Shown here: one piece after another, positions 1-9,490 of the stretch
Layout: each line of letters begins with the position of its first letter
How positions within the stretch are numbered: the stretch's first letter is position 1
Source: Verrucomicrobiota bacterium
Lineage (GTDB): Bacteria > Verrucomicrobiota > Lentisphaeria > Oligosphaerales > Oligosphaeraceae
Length of the DNA stretch: 39,598 nucleotides
Direction of reading: 5' to 3'
Assembly: GCA_019136135.1 (NCBI GenBank)
Contig: JAGVUR010000186.1
Location: 1-39,598 of the forward strand
The notes under the pieces: model-generated
Told to the model about the DNA's origin: nothing
Seen by the model: the letters and a program-made list of their open reading frames with translations, nothing else
Databases searched by the model: none
Position numbers and translations under genes: made by a program

Positions 1-26
1 AAAAAAGGAAGCGAAAAAAGAAATTC

Positions 27-89
27 GCCGAAGCTCCGCTTCCGCTCCGACGAGCCTGGTTGCCCATTCTCGCGGAGCGTCGCTTCGGC
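27..89. repeat. Nested inverted repeat (large hairpin)
   Basis: GCCGAAGC at 27-34 pairs exactly with GCTTCGGC at 82-89. Inside it, the segment at 44-54 pairs with 69-78 apart from one bulged A. Read on the minus strand the hairpin is followed by a T-rich stretch (TTTCTTTTTT), as in a terminator, but no minus-strand gene lies just upstream of it in that direction. It may be a terminator-like relic or an intergenic repeat unit. The rest of 1-227 holds a small hairpin at 139-155 (GTGCCT/AGGCAC) and no gene that I can support. Confidence 0.5.
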
Positions 90-227
90 TAAAACACAAC
101 ATACAAGTCTGGGGGTGAGGAACCCACTCAAGGGCAACGTGCCTTGTAAAGGCACTACAATCATAAGGCATCAACTGCTTTTTTAGGTGTATCTGAATCT
201 CCTATTTTCCACTTTTGGAGAACTGAC

Positions 228-1377
<1,150 letters not shown>

Positions 1378-1537
1378 AAGGAAACGCAAAGTGCGAAGAT
1401 TGAAATTTGCGCCGAAGACGCTACAGACAAACTGACCAGTTTCAATCATTCCACCCCTACATTTTGGATTCCCCCGAGAACGATCGCGTCAAGTTGATGC
1501 CCCCATAATAAAATTCCATCAATGATTAGAACTAGCA

Positions 1538-4500
1538 ATGACAATCCAGGAAATTCTTGAAGTTTACCGCAAAGAGTCTTTTTCAGAGCACGACAAGGGA
1601 AAGCGTTTTGAAAGGCTGATGCAGGCATTTCTCCGCACCTCGCCTATCTACCGCAACCTCTTCAAGCAGATTTGGATGTGGGAGGACTTCCCCGCACGCC
1701 AGGACTTTGGCGGCAAGGACATCGGCATTGACTTGGTTGCCGAAACAGTCGATGGCAAGTTCTGGGCGGTTCAATGCAAATGCTATAAGGCTGATGCCCA
1801 AGTGACCAAGCCGGCAGTCGATTCCTTCCTGGCGACTTCCTGCAAGATGTTCACGATGCCCGGCGAAACCGAAAAGACTGGATTTGCCCATCGCCTGTGG
1901 ATCGCGACGACAAACCTTTGGAACAAGGAAGCCGAAACGATCATCAACGACACCCAGCCGCCAGTGACCCGCATCCTGCTGAAAGACTTGGAAAACTCCG
2001 GCGTGGATTGGGGAAAAATCTACGAAGGGCTAAGCGGCAACAAGGCTCTGAAGCAACCCAAAACGGTACGCGAGCACCAGCATGCAGCCATCAAGAGCTT
2101 CCACGAGCACTTCCAAAACCAAGACCGTGGCCGCCTGATCATGGCGTGCGGAACCGGCAAGACCTTCACCGCCTTGAAAATCATGGAGCAACAGACGAAC
2201 GGGAAAGGCCTGGTCCTCTTCCTGGTTCCCTCAATCGCCCTGCTGAACCAAGCCTTGATCGCATGGATGACGGATACAACCATGACCATCCAGCCAATCT
2301 GTGTCTGCTCGGACGCAAAGGCTAGCCGAAAACGCGAGCAGAAGGAGGATTCCGACGAAATGGCGGTGGTTGACCTGGCCCGCCCCGCGACGACCGACGT
2401 CAACTCGGTAGTCCAGCAACTGCACCAAGCAAGCGCACACGGAGAACTTACAGTGGTTTTTGCGACCTACCAGTCCATTGACGTGGTTTCAAAGGCGCAG
2501 GCGATCTTGAACAAGAGCAATCCAGGCAGCTGCATATTTGACCTCATCGTTTGCGATGAAGCCCATCGCACCACAGGCGTAACCCTGAAGGACTCCGACG
2601 AGTCCGCATTCGTCAAAGTACATGACAACAACTTCCTGCCCGCCAAAAAACGCCTGTACATGACCGCCACACCCAGGCTTTACACCGAAGAGAGCAAAAG
2701 CAAGGCAAAGGAGACCGAGGCGATTCTCTGTTCGATGGACGACCCGGCCATTTACGGTGAAGAAGTCTATCGCATGGGCTTTGGCGAGGCAGTATCCAAA
2801 CAACTGCTGTCCGACTACAAGGTGCTGGTCCTGACCGTCAGCGACCGAGATATCCCGATTTCCCTGCAAAAATCCATAGCCAATGGCGAGATGGAAATCA
2901 ACACCGACGATGCGGCCAAGCTGGTCGGATGCATCAACGCCCTCTCAAAACGAATGCTGGTTGACGAGGAACTGCTCAAAGGACCAGACCCCGACCCCAT
3001 GCGCAGTGCCGTGGCCTTCTGCTCGAACATCAAGGACTCAAAGAAAATCACGAACCTCTTCAAGGAATTCGACCAAAGATACTACGACGCCCTGGATGAA
3101 GAAACCAGGACGGAAGTCGTGCGAGTTGGCACGGATCATGTTGACGGCACGATGGCGGCTACGGAACGCAGCGCCAAGCTGGAATGGCTGGCCAGCGCCG
3201 ATCCGGACCATAGCCATTGCCACATCCTGCACAACGTCCGCTGCTTGTCAGAAGGCGTTGACGTGCCCTCCCTAGATGCCGTTCTGTTCCTTTCGCCGCG
3301 CAATTCCCAGGTTGATGTGGTGCAGTCCGTCGGGCGGGTCATGCGACGCGCCCCGGGCAAGAAGTACGGCTATATCATTATCCCAGTGGTCATCCCCTCT
3401 GATGTGTCGCCCGATGAGGCGCTCGACGACAATGAACGCTTCAAGGTCGTCTGGTCCGTGCTCAACGCCTTGCGCGCCCATGACGACCGCTTCAATGCGA
3501 TGATCAACAAGATCGAATTGAACAAGAAAACCAGCCCTGAAAAAGTGCTTGTCGCTCCTCCGGGAACGCCGGGCGAAGGCGAAGATGGCGACACACCGCC
3601 AGGATCTGGACAGCAACTGGAGTTCCAATTCGTCCAAGGCTTGCAGAATGCGATCTATGCTCGGATGGTCGAAAAGGTCGGCAGCCGCCGATATTGGGAG
3701 CAATGGGCCAGTGACGTGGCTGACATCGCCAAGCGTCATATCGAGCGCATCACCAAGCTAGTAGCCCAATCGGACGAGCATCGGAAGGCCTTTGCCGACT
3801 TCCTGGCTGGATTGCGCAAGAATATCAATCCTAGCGTCACCAAGGAAGAGGCGATCGAAATGCTCTCCCAGCATATCATCACCAAGCCGGTCTTCGAGGC
3901 GCTGTTTGAGAATTACTCCTTTGTCAAGAACAACCCTGTCTCGATCGCCATGCAGAACATGCTTGACTTGCTGGAAGATACGAACATGGAGAAAGACCAG
4001 GAGGTGCTGGAGAAATTCTATGTGTCCGTCAAGGAGCGAGCCTCGGGCATCGACAATGCCGAAGGACGCCAAAGGGTAATCGTCGAACTCTATGACAAGT
4101 TTTTCCGGACGGCTTTTCCGATGACTGTGGAGAAGCTGGGCATCGTTTACACTCCTGTCGAGGTCGTCGATTTCATCGTCCGTTCAGTTGCCGATGTCCT
4201 CAAGCAGGAGTTTGGTCGCAAGCTGTCCGACGAAAACATCCATATCCTGGATCCTTTCACCGGCACCGGCACGTTCATCACCAGGCTACTGCAATGCGGC
4301 CTGATCACCCCGGAAGCCCTTGAACGCAAGTACAGCCGCGAAATCCACGCCAATGAGATCGTCCTGCTAGCCTACTACATCGCGTCGATCAATATCGAAA
4401 ATACCTTCCATGATCTGCGCAATGACGGGCAAGGCGAATACGTGCCATTCAACGGCATCTGCCTGACCGACACCTTCCAGCTGGGCGAGAACGACGATTC

Positions 4501-6367
4501 AAATGCCCTGTTCTCGGAGATGTTCCCCCAAAACTCGGAACGGGTCATGGTCCAGAAGCAAGCCCCTTTGCGCGTCATCATCGGCAACCCGCCCTACTCA
4601 GTCGGGCAAAGATCGGCCAATGACAACGCCCAAAACATGAGCTATCCGAAACTAGAACAAAGAATCGCTGACACCTACGCAAAGTGGAGCAAAGCGTCAT
4701 CAGTAAAGGCTCTCTATGACAGCTACATCAAGGCGTTCCGCTGGGCATCGGATCGGCTTGATCCGGAAAATGGCGGCATCATCGCCTTTGTCTCCAACTC
4801 CGGATGGCTGGACGGAAACGGCATGGATGGCTTCCGAAAAAAACTTGAAGAAGAATTCTCCGCAGTCTATGTTTTTGACCTAAGGGGGAATCAAAGAACC
4901 AGCGGGGAGCTATCTCGGCGTGAAGGTGGCAAAATCTTTGGTTCGGGCAGTCGAACACCAATTGCCATTACCATCCTGGTGAAGAAACCGAAGCATGCTG
5001 ACAAGGCTATCATTCGCTATTGTGACATCGGGGACTACCTCACCCGCGAAGAAAAGCTTGCCAAGATTAGCCAGCTGGGAAGCGTTGGTGCCGCAGAAAT
5101 GGAATGGCAGGAAATCACCCCCAATAATAGGTACGACTGGCTGAACCAAAGAGATGATCTGTTTGAGACGATGATACCAATCGAAGCTTCGAAAAAATTT
5201 GACAATAACAGCAAAAGCTTCTTTATTACGCATTCACTTGGAGTAGCAACAGCTGCAGACAGCTGGCTGTATAATTTTTGCAAAGAAAGCCTTCGGGAAA
5301 ACATGCAAACTATGATACTGTTCTTTAATACTCAGGTAAAAAACAAAGAGCAGAGCAAAGGAGAAGGCACCAACGCCGATTTAAACTATGATAGAACTAA
5401 AATTAGCTGGAACGATGCTTTGAAAGGATTGTATTCGAGAGGCACTCAGCTAACTTTTGATTCTCAGTTTATCGTACCATCGATGTACCGTCCTTTTACG
5501 AGACATGTTTTATATTTTGACAAAGATATTGTACAAAGACCCTACCAGATACCAAAGCTATTCCCCACACCGGAAACCCAAAACCTGGTGATATGCGTAA
5601 CTCGTGTCGAATCAAACAGCGGCATGCCTGCACTGATAGCCGATTCCATCCCCGACTTGCATTTTAACGGGGACAGCCAATGCTTCCCCTTGTATTATTA
5701 CGAGAAGAATACTGCTCAGGTCCAGCTGGAATTGTTCGAAACTCAGGCGACAGGCGAGTACACGCGACACGATGCGATTACCGACTTCATCTTCGACCGC
5801 TGCCGCAAAAAATACGGGCACAAGACCACACGGGAAGACATTTTCTATTATGTCTATGGCCTGCTGCACAGCCCGCGCTACAAGGAGCGCTTCGAGGCTG
5901 ACCTCAAGAAAGCCCTGCCACGTATTCCCTTGGTGGAATCCGTTGCCGACTTCCAAGGCTTCTCCCAAGCCGGACGCCAGCTGGCCGAACTCCATCTGCA
6001 CTATGAATCCGTCGAACCCTATGACAAACTGAACATCACCGGCCTCGAACACAACAATTTCAAGGTGGAAAAGATGCGCTTTGCCGACAAGGATGCAAAG
6101 GACGTCATTATCTTCAACAATCATATCAAGATTGCCGGCATCCCCTCTGAGGCCTACGACTATGTCGTCAATGGCAAGTCGGCCATCGAATGGATTATGG
6201 AGAGATACCAGGTCACCCAGCACAAGGACAGCGGGATCGTCAACGACCCGAACCAGTGGCTCGGCGGTGCCGAACCCAGGTATATCTTCGACCTGCTGCT
6301 GAAAATCATCCGGGTCAGCCTGGACACGATGGCGATTGTCAAGCAATTGCCGTCGCTGAAGCTCTGA
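1538..6367 (+). CDS. Type ISP-like single-chain restriction-modification enzyme (nuclease-translocase-methyltransferase)
   Basis: This 1609-residue protein has the domain order of the Type ISP enzymes (LlaGI/LlaBIII type, which are of similar length). First comes an Mrr-like nuclease: D65 and the QCK triad at 79-81 in a GKDIGID...AVQCKCY context. Next is an SF2 helicase/translocase with Walker A (CGTGKT, 204-209), DEAH (340-343), TATPR (376-380) and motif VI (QSVGRVMRR, 596-604). A helical coupler follows at about 700-850. Then an N6-adenine methyltransferase with motif I DPFTGTGTF (905-913) and NPPY (1017-1020), and finally a target-recognition region. Known for the family: it methylates one strand of an asymmetric site, and head-to-head unmethylated sites trigger translocation and cleavage, so it restricts phage DNA without partner subunits. 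All key motifs look intact. The SD is weak. DNA coding for roughly residues 1210-1385 is visibly AT-richer than its flanks, consistent with an exchanged recognition domain. The best alternative label is a generic DEAD/DEAH helicase-methyltransferase fusion. Confidence 0.93.
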   Translation: MTIQEILEVYRKESFSEHDKGKRFERLMQAFLRTSPIYRNLFKQIWMWEDFPARQDFGGKDIGIDLVAETVDGKFWAVQCKCYKADAQVTKPAVDSFLATSCKMFTMPGETEKTGFAHRLWIATTNLWNKEAETIINDTQPPVTRILLKDLENSGVDWGKIYEGLSGNKALKQPKTVREHQHAAIKSFHEHFQNQDRGRLIMACGTGKTFTALKIMEQQTNGKGLVLFLVPSIALLNQALIAWMTDTTMTIQPICVCSDAKASRKREQKEDSDEMAVVDLARPATTDVNSVVQQLHQASAHGELTVVFATYQSIDVVSKAQAILNKSNPGSCIFDLIVCDEAHRTTGVTLKDSDESAFVKVHDNNFLPAKKRLYMTATPRLYTEESKSKAKETEAILCSMDDPAIYGEEVYRMGFGEAVSKQLLSDYKVLVLTVSDRDIPISLQKSIANGEMEINTDDAAKLVGCINALSKRMLVDEELLKGPDPDPMRSAVAFCSNIKDSKKITNLFKEFDQRYYDALDEETRTEVVRVGTDHVDGTMAATERSAKLEWLASADPDHSHCHILHNVRCLSEGVDVPSLDAVLFLSPRNSQVDVVQSVGRVMRRAPGKKYGYIIIPVVIPSDVSPDEALDDNERFKVVWSVLNALRAHDDRFNAMINKIELNKKTSPEKVLVAPPGTPGEGEDGDTPPGSGQQLEFQFVQGLQNAIYARMVEKVGSRRYWEQWASDVADIAKRHIERITKLVAQSDEHRKAFADFLAGLRKNINPSVTKEEAIEMLSQHIITKPVFEALFENYSFVKNNPVSIAMQNMLDLLEDTNMEKDQEVLEKFYVSVKERASGIDNAEGRQRVIVELYDKFFRTAFPMTVEKLGIVYTPVEVVDFIVRSVADVLKQEFGRKLSDENIHILDPFTGTGTFITRLLQCGLITPEALERKYSREIHANEIVLLAYYIASINIENTFHDLRNDGQGEYVPFNGICLTDTFQLGENDDSNALFSEMFPQNSERVMVQKQAPLRVIIGNPPYSVGQRSANDNAQNMSYPKLEQRIADTYAKWSKASSVKALYDSYIKAFRWASDRLDPENGGIIAFVSNSGWLDGNGMDGFRKKLEEEFSAVYVFDLRGNQRTSGELSRREGGKIFGSGSRTPIAITILVKKPKHADKAIIRYCDIGDYLTREEKLAKISQLGSVGAAEMEWQEITPNNRYDWLNQRDDLFETMIPIEASKKFDNNSKSFFITHSLGVATAADSWLYNFCKESLRENMQTMILFFNTQVKNKEQSKGEGTNADLNYDRTKISWNDALKGLYSRGTQLTFDSQFIVPSMYRPFTRHVLYFDKDIVQRPYQIPKLFPTPETQNLVICVTRVESNSGMPALIADSIPDLHFNGDSQCFPLYYYEKNTAQVQLELFETQATGEYTRHDAITDFIFDRCRKKYGHKTTREDIFYYVYGLLHSPRYKERFEADLKKALPRIPLVESVADFQGFSQAGRQLAELHLHYESVEPYDKLNITGLEHNNFKVEKMRFADKDAKDVIIFNNHIKIAGIPSEAYDYVVNGKSAIEWIMERYQVTQHKDSGIVNDPNQWLGGAEPRYIFDLLLKIIRVSLDTMAIVKQLPSLKL

Positions 6368-6435
6368 CTTCTCGCCTGCCCTTCCCCGCTCTTGCCGAAC
6401 AATGGCAATCATCAATTTGCTTTTCTCCCAAATGG

Positions 6436-6478
6436 TTGACATGCCATCGTGGACGGGCTATCTTTTTTAGCTCGTCCA
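6436..6478 (+). promoter_or_regulatory. Sigma70-type promoter with inverted repeat around the -10
   Basis: TTGACA (6436-6441), a 17-bp spacer and TATCTT (6459-6464) form a near-consensus promoter for the alcohol dehydrogenase. The arms TGGACGGGC (6450-6458) and GCTCGTCCA (6470-6478) flank the -10 with one mismatch, an arrangement expected of an operator. Downstream, TCGTCCATC recurs at 6527-6535, within a second short hairpin (about 6513-6532) just before the AAGGAG ribosome-binding site at 6541-6546. Confidence 0.65.
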
Positions 6479-6554
6479 TCTCGGGCATGACATACCAGTA
6501 ACGACCTAGTAGGGGCGAAAAATCTTTCGTCCATCAAAAAAAGGAGAATGACCC

Positions 6555-7718
6555 ATGATCAAATTCAACTACTACATTCCTACTCGCATCGTTTTCGGTT
6601 GCGGATCGCTCGAGCAGCTCGCGACACTCAAGCTCCCAGGGAAAAAGGCGCTGATCGTCATCACCAACGGGAAATCAGTCCGGAAATACGGATACCTCCA
6701 ACGAGTACAAGACCTCCTGGCAAAAAATGGCTGCGACAATGTCGTGTATGACAAAATCCTCCCCAATCCAATCCTTACACACGTGATGGAAGGCGCACAA
6801 CTCGCAAAGAAAGAAGCGTGCGACTTCGTCCTCGGACTCGGCGGTGGAAGCCCAATCGACTCCGCCAAGTCTATCGCCATCATGGCAACCAACCCCGGCG
6901 ACTACTGGGACTACATCTCCGGGGGAACAGGAAAAGCCATGCCAATCCCAAACCGACCGCTCCCTATCGTTGCCATCACCACAACGGCGGGAACAGGAAC
7001 GGAAGCCGACCCATGGACCGTCATCACACACCAGGACCGACAGGAAAAGATCGGCTTCGGATACGACCTCACCTACCCTACACTGTCAATCGTTGACCCA
7101 GAACTGATGGTAACAGTCCCGCCACACCTGACAGCATACCAAGGATTCGACGCACTCTTCCACTCTTGCGAAGGATTCATCGCCAATATCGCAACGCCAG
7201 TCAGCGACGGCTACGCACTGCAAGCAGTCAAGCTGGTCGCCAAATCCCTGGCAAAAGCCGTTGCTAACGGCAAAGACCTGGAAGCAAGGACAGACGTGGC
7301 TCTCGCCAACACCCTCTCAGGCATGAACGAATCGACGTCCAGCTGCACCTCGGAGCATTCGCTGGCGCACGCAACCGGCGCGTTGCATCCGGAAATCCCA
7401 CATGGTGCCGCACTGATCGCGATCTCAGAAGAATACTTCAAGTTCTTCGCGGCAAAAGTGCCTGATAGAATCAAGGAACTTGCCAAGGCGATGGGAAAGC
7501 CAGGCAACTCCGCTCTCGAATTCGTCGATGCCCTCGTTGAACTCCAGAAGCAATGCGGCGTTTACGGCCTGAAGCTCTCGGACTATGGCGTCACCTATGA
7601 TGAGCTTCCTGCCCTTGTTGACAACGCATACGCGACGATGGGCGGTCTTTTCAAGCTCGATCGCCATACGCTCTCCCGTGACGAGACAATCGGCATCATG
7701 CAGAGGGCGTTCAAGTAA
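6555..7718 (+). CDS. Iron-containing alcohol dehydrogenase
   Basis: This 387-residue protein belongs to the group III Fe-dependent alcohol dehydrogenases, which interconvert aldehydes or ketones and alcohols with NAD(P)H. Length is typical. Seen: the nucleotide-binding GGGSPIDSAK (96-105), the TTAGTGTE segment (143-150), and the metal-ligand set D199 and H203 (GFDALFH), H268 (EHSLAH) and H283 (PHGAA), placed as in lactaldehyde reductase FucO. The start is supported by AAGGAG eight bases upstream. It is the first gene behind the promoter at 6436, with the sialidase only 26 bp downstream, so the two may be co-transcribed. Substrate is not determined. Reduction of fermentation aldehydes or of lactaldehyde from deoxysugars would fit a sugar fermenter. 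Confidence 0.93.
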   Translation: MIKFNYYIPTRIVFGCGSLEQLATLKLPGKKALIVITNGKSVRKYGYLQRVQDLLAKNGCDNVVYDKILPNPILTHVMEGAQLAKKEACDFVLGLGGGSPIDSAKSIAIMATNPGDYWDYISGGTGKAMPIPNRPLPIVAITTTAGTGTEADPWTVITHQDRQEKIGFGYDLTYPTLSIVDPELMVTVPPHLTAYQGFDALFHSCEGFIANIATPVSDGYALQAVKLVAKSLAKAVANGKDLEARTDVALANTLSGMNESTSSCTSEHSLAHATGALHPEIPHGAALIAISEEYFKFFAAKVPDRIKELAKAMGKPGNSALEFVDALVELQKQCGVYGLKLSDYGVTYDELPALVDNAYATMGGLFKLDRHTLSRDETIGIMQRAFK

Positions 7719-7744
7719 GGCCCACAATCTGGAATTGCAGAAAA

Positions 7745-9334
7745 ATGAAGTACTATCTCGCCCTTGTAATCTTGGCAATTTTACTTGGAGGCTTTGACAT
7801 GAGCGCACAGAATTTGACTGGAGATCCCGCACGTGACATACCGATTGTCTACGACCCTTTGCCTGAAGAGCACGCTGACGAAAATCGCGTCTTCCAGGGG
7901 ATTCCATCGATTGCCGTCGCGGATTCGAAGAACATTTGGGCGACCTGGTACACCGGAGGCATCACGGAGGACAAGGACAACATCGTCGTCCTTGCCCGTT
8001 CTCGCGATGGCGGCTTGACTTGGACGAAGCCGTTGTTCTGCATCGGATTGCCCAATGACATCCGCATGTTCGATCCCAGCATGTGGCTGGCGCCGGACGG
8101 CAAGCTCCACCTGTACTGGTCAGCATCCCACCAAGTCTGGACCATGACCGCCACGGATCCCGCCGGCGATGCGCCCGTGTGGTCCGCCCCCAAGTACGTC
8201 TGCCCAGGTGTCGTGATGAACAAGCCGATCGTGGATTCCCAAGGCAGGTGGCTGATCCCCGCTTCCGTCTGGAATGTCGATCACGGGAACAAATACGACC
8301 GTTCACCTGCCGGTCCTACCGGTGCCTGGTGCGTCGTTTCGGAAGACTCCGGTAAAACCTATCGCCAATTCGGCCGTGCCTACATGCCACCGGAGCACGC
8401 CTTGTTTGACGAACATTCGATCGTCGAACTGAAAGACGGAAGGCTCTGGCTGGTCAACAGAACAAAAACCGGCATCGGACAATTCTTCTCATCGGATAAA
8501 GGCAAAACCTGGACCGATTTCCAAGTCGCCCCCTTCAAGCACACCTCGTCAAGGTTTTTCCTGCGCCGTCTCGCCTCGGGGAACATCCTTTTCATCAAGC
8601 ACGGCGACATCCTCGAAGACTGCGGACGCTCCAAGCTCAAGGCGTTCATCTCAAAAGATGAAGGGAAAACCTGGGAAGGCGGACTGATGCTTGACGAACG
8701 ACCAGGGGTTTCATATCCCGACGGCGACCAGGCTCCCGATGGAACAATCCACATCATCTACGACTTCGACAGGCATGGGCAAAAGTTCATTCACAACGCC
8801 ATCATTACCGAAGACGATGTGCTCGCAGGAAAACTGGTAACGCCAACCAGCAAGCTGAGACTCGTCGTCAACCATGCAACGGGAATTCACCCCGCACGGA
8901 AAATGGGTCCCAATGCAAATGGAGCACCAATCAAAGCAGACCAACCACGAGCAGTAATGGAAGGACTCGAAGGAACAAGTTCCGACATCCTCAAGCCTGG
9001 CGTACTCCTCTTCACCGACCGTCAATACAAGCTGAGGGAAATCCCCAAATGGCTCGAAGGGCGCAACTTCATCCTAAGTTCCATCGATGGCACGAAGGCA
9101 ATCTGTCGCCAGGACGGAAATGCCTATGTGCTGACGCCCTTGTCCCATCGCAATCGCGACAATGTGCTGGTCTGGCTTGCGGAAAACGGATTTGTAAAAG
9201 TCGCACAACCCGAGTTCGTCTTGTTTGGCGATCCCTATTGGGGCGGCCTTGCCAACACCGTGTCCGTATTCAGGCGAAAAATGACGGCAGGCGAGATCCT
9301 AGATTTCGGCAAGTGGGGAATCTTGGTTTATTGA
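7745..9334 (+). CDS. Secreted sialidase-family glycosidase (Asp-box beta-propeller)
   Basis: This 529-residue protein has an N-terminal signal peptide (hydrophobic residues 3-16) and four Asp-box motifs of the form S-x-D-x-G-x-T-W: SRDGGLTW (86-93), SEDSGKTY (199-206), SSDKGKTW (249-256) and SKDEGKTW (303-310). These are the hallmark of the six-bladed sialidase fold. The segment around PDGDQAPDGTIHIIYD (325-340) is typical of bacterial BNR/sialidase-superfamily proteins. A C-terminal domain of about 130 residues is not recognised. It probably cleaves terminal sugars from glycans outside the cytoplasm. Sialic acid specificity is not proven, because several glycosidase families share this fold. 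The start at 7745 is chosen for the signal peptide, although the SD is weak. A 9-bp tandem repeat starts just after its stop codon. Confidence 0.88.
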   Translation: MKYYLALVILAILLGGFDMSAQNLTGDPARDIPIVYDPLPEEHADENRVFQGIPSIAVADSKNIWATWYTGGITEDKDNIVVLARSRDGGLTWTKPLFCIGLPNDIRMFDPSMWLAPDGKLHLYWSASHQVWTMTATDPAGDAPVWSAPKYVCPGVVMNKPIVDSQGRWLIPASVWNVDHGNKYDRSPAGPTGAWCVVSEDSGKTYRQFGRAYMPPEHALFDEHSIVELKDGRLWLVNRTKTGIGQFFSSDKGKTWTDFQVAPFKHTSSRFFLRRLASGNILFIKHGDILEDCGRSKLKAFISKDEGKTWEGGLMLDERPGVSYPDGDQAPDGTIHIIYDFDRHGQKFIHNAIITEDDVLAGKLVTPTSKLRLVVNHATGIHPARKMGPNANGAPIKADQPRAVMEGLEGTSSDILKPGVLLFTDRQYKLREIPKWLEGRNFILSSIDGTKAICRQDGNAYVLTPLSHRNRDNVLVWLAENGFVKVAQPEFVLFGDPYWGGLANTVSVFRRKMTAGEILDFGKWGILVY

Positions 9335-9339
9335 CCCAG

Positions 9340-9412
9340 GTCGGACGGGTCGGACAGGTCGGACAGGTCGGACCATGGGACGTTGCTGCCGGTTTTTGTG
9401 GAGTTTACGGAA
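9340..9412. repeat. GTCGGACAG tandem 9-mer plus dispersed AACGTCCCA-type repeat (reverse orientation)
   Basis: Three tandem 9-mers (two perfect GTCGGACAG) and a partial fourth run from 9340 to about 9374, starting six bases after the sialidase stop. The following segment, reverse-complemented, matches 13364-13400 (AAACTC..CCACAAAA..CAACGTCCCA). This is therefore an inverted copy of the composite found at the left edge of the 13.3-kb repeat island. Confidence 0.8.
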
Positions 9413-9423
9413 GACTGACGCAC

Positions 9424-9464
9424 TTCAAGTCACCAGAGCATGCCTATACTCATGTTGTACAACA
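9424..9464 (+). promoter_or_regulatory. Weak candidate promoter followed by perfect palindrome TGTTGTACAACA
   Basis: TTCAAG (9424-9429) and TATACT (9445-9450) have a short 15-bp spacer, so the promoter is only a candidate. Directly after it lies the perfect 12-bp palindrome TGTTGTACAACA (9453-9464), 27 bp before the start codon of the next gene. This is where an operator would sit. Confidence 0.35.
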
Positions 9465-9490
9465 ACCCTGTAAACTAGAGCACATCGACC

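Noticed and set aside
5612..6442. 276-codon minus-strand ORF inside the 3' end of the restriction enzyme gene
   Set aside because: It is antisense to the conserved C-terminal region of a full-length enzyme and has no motif of its own.
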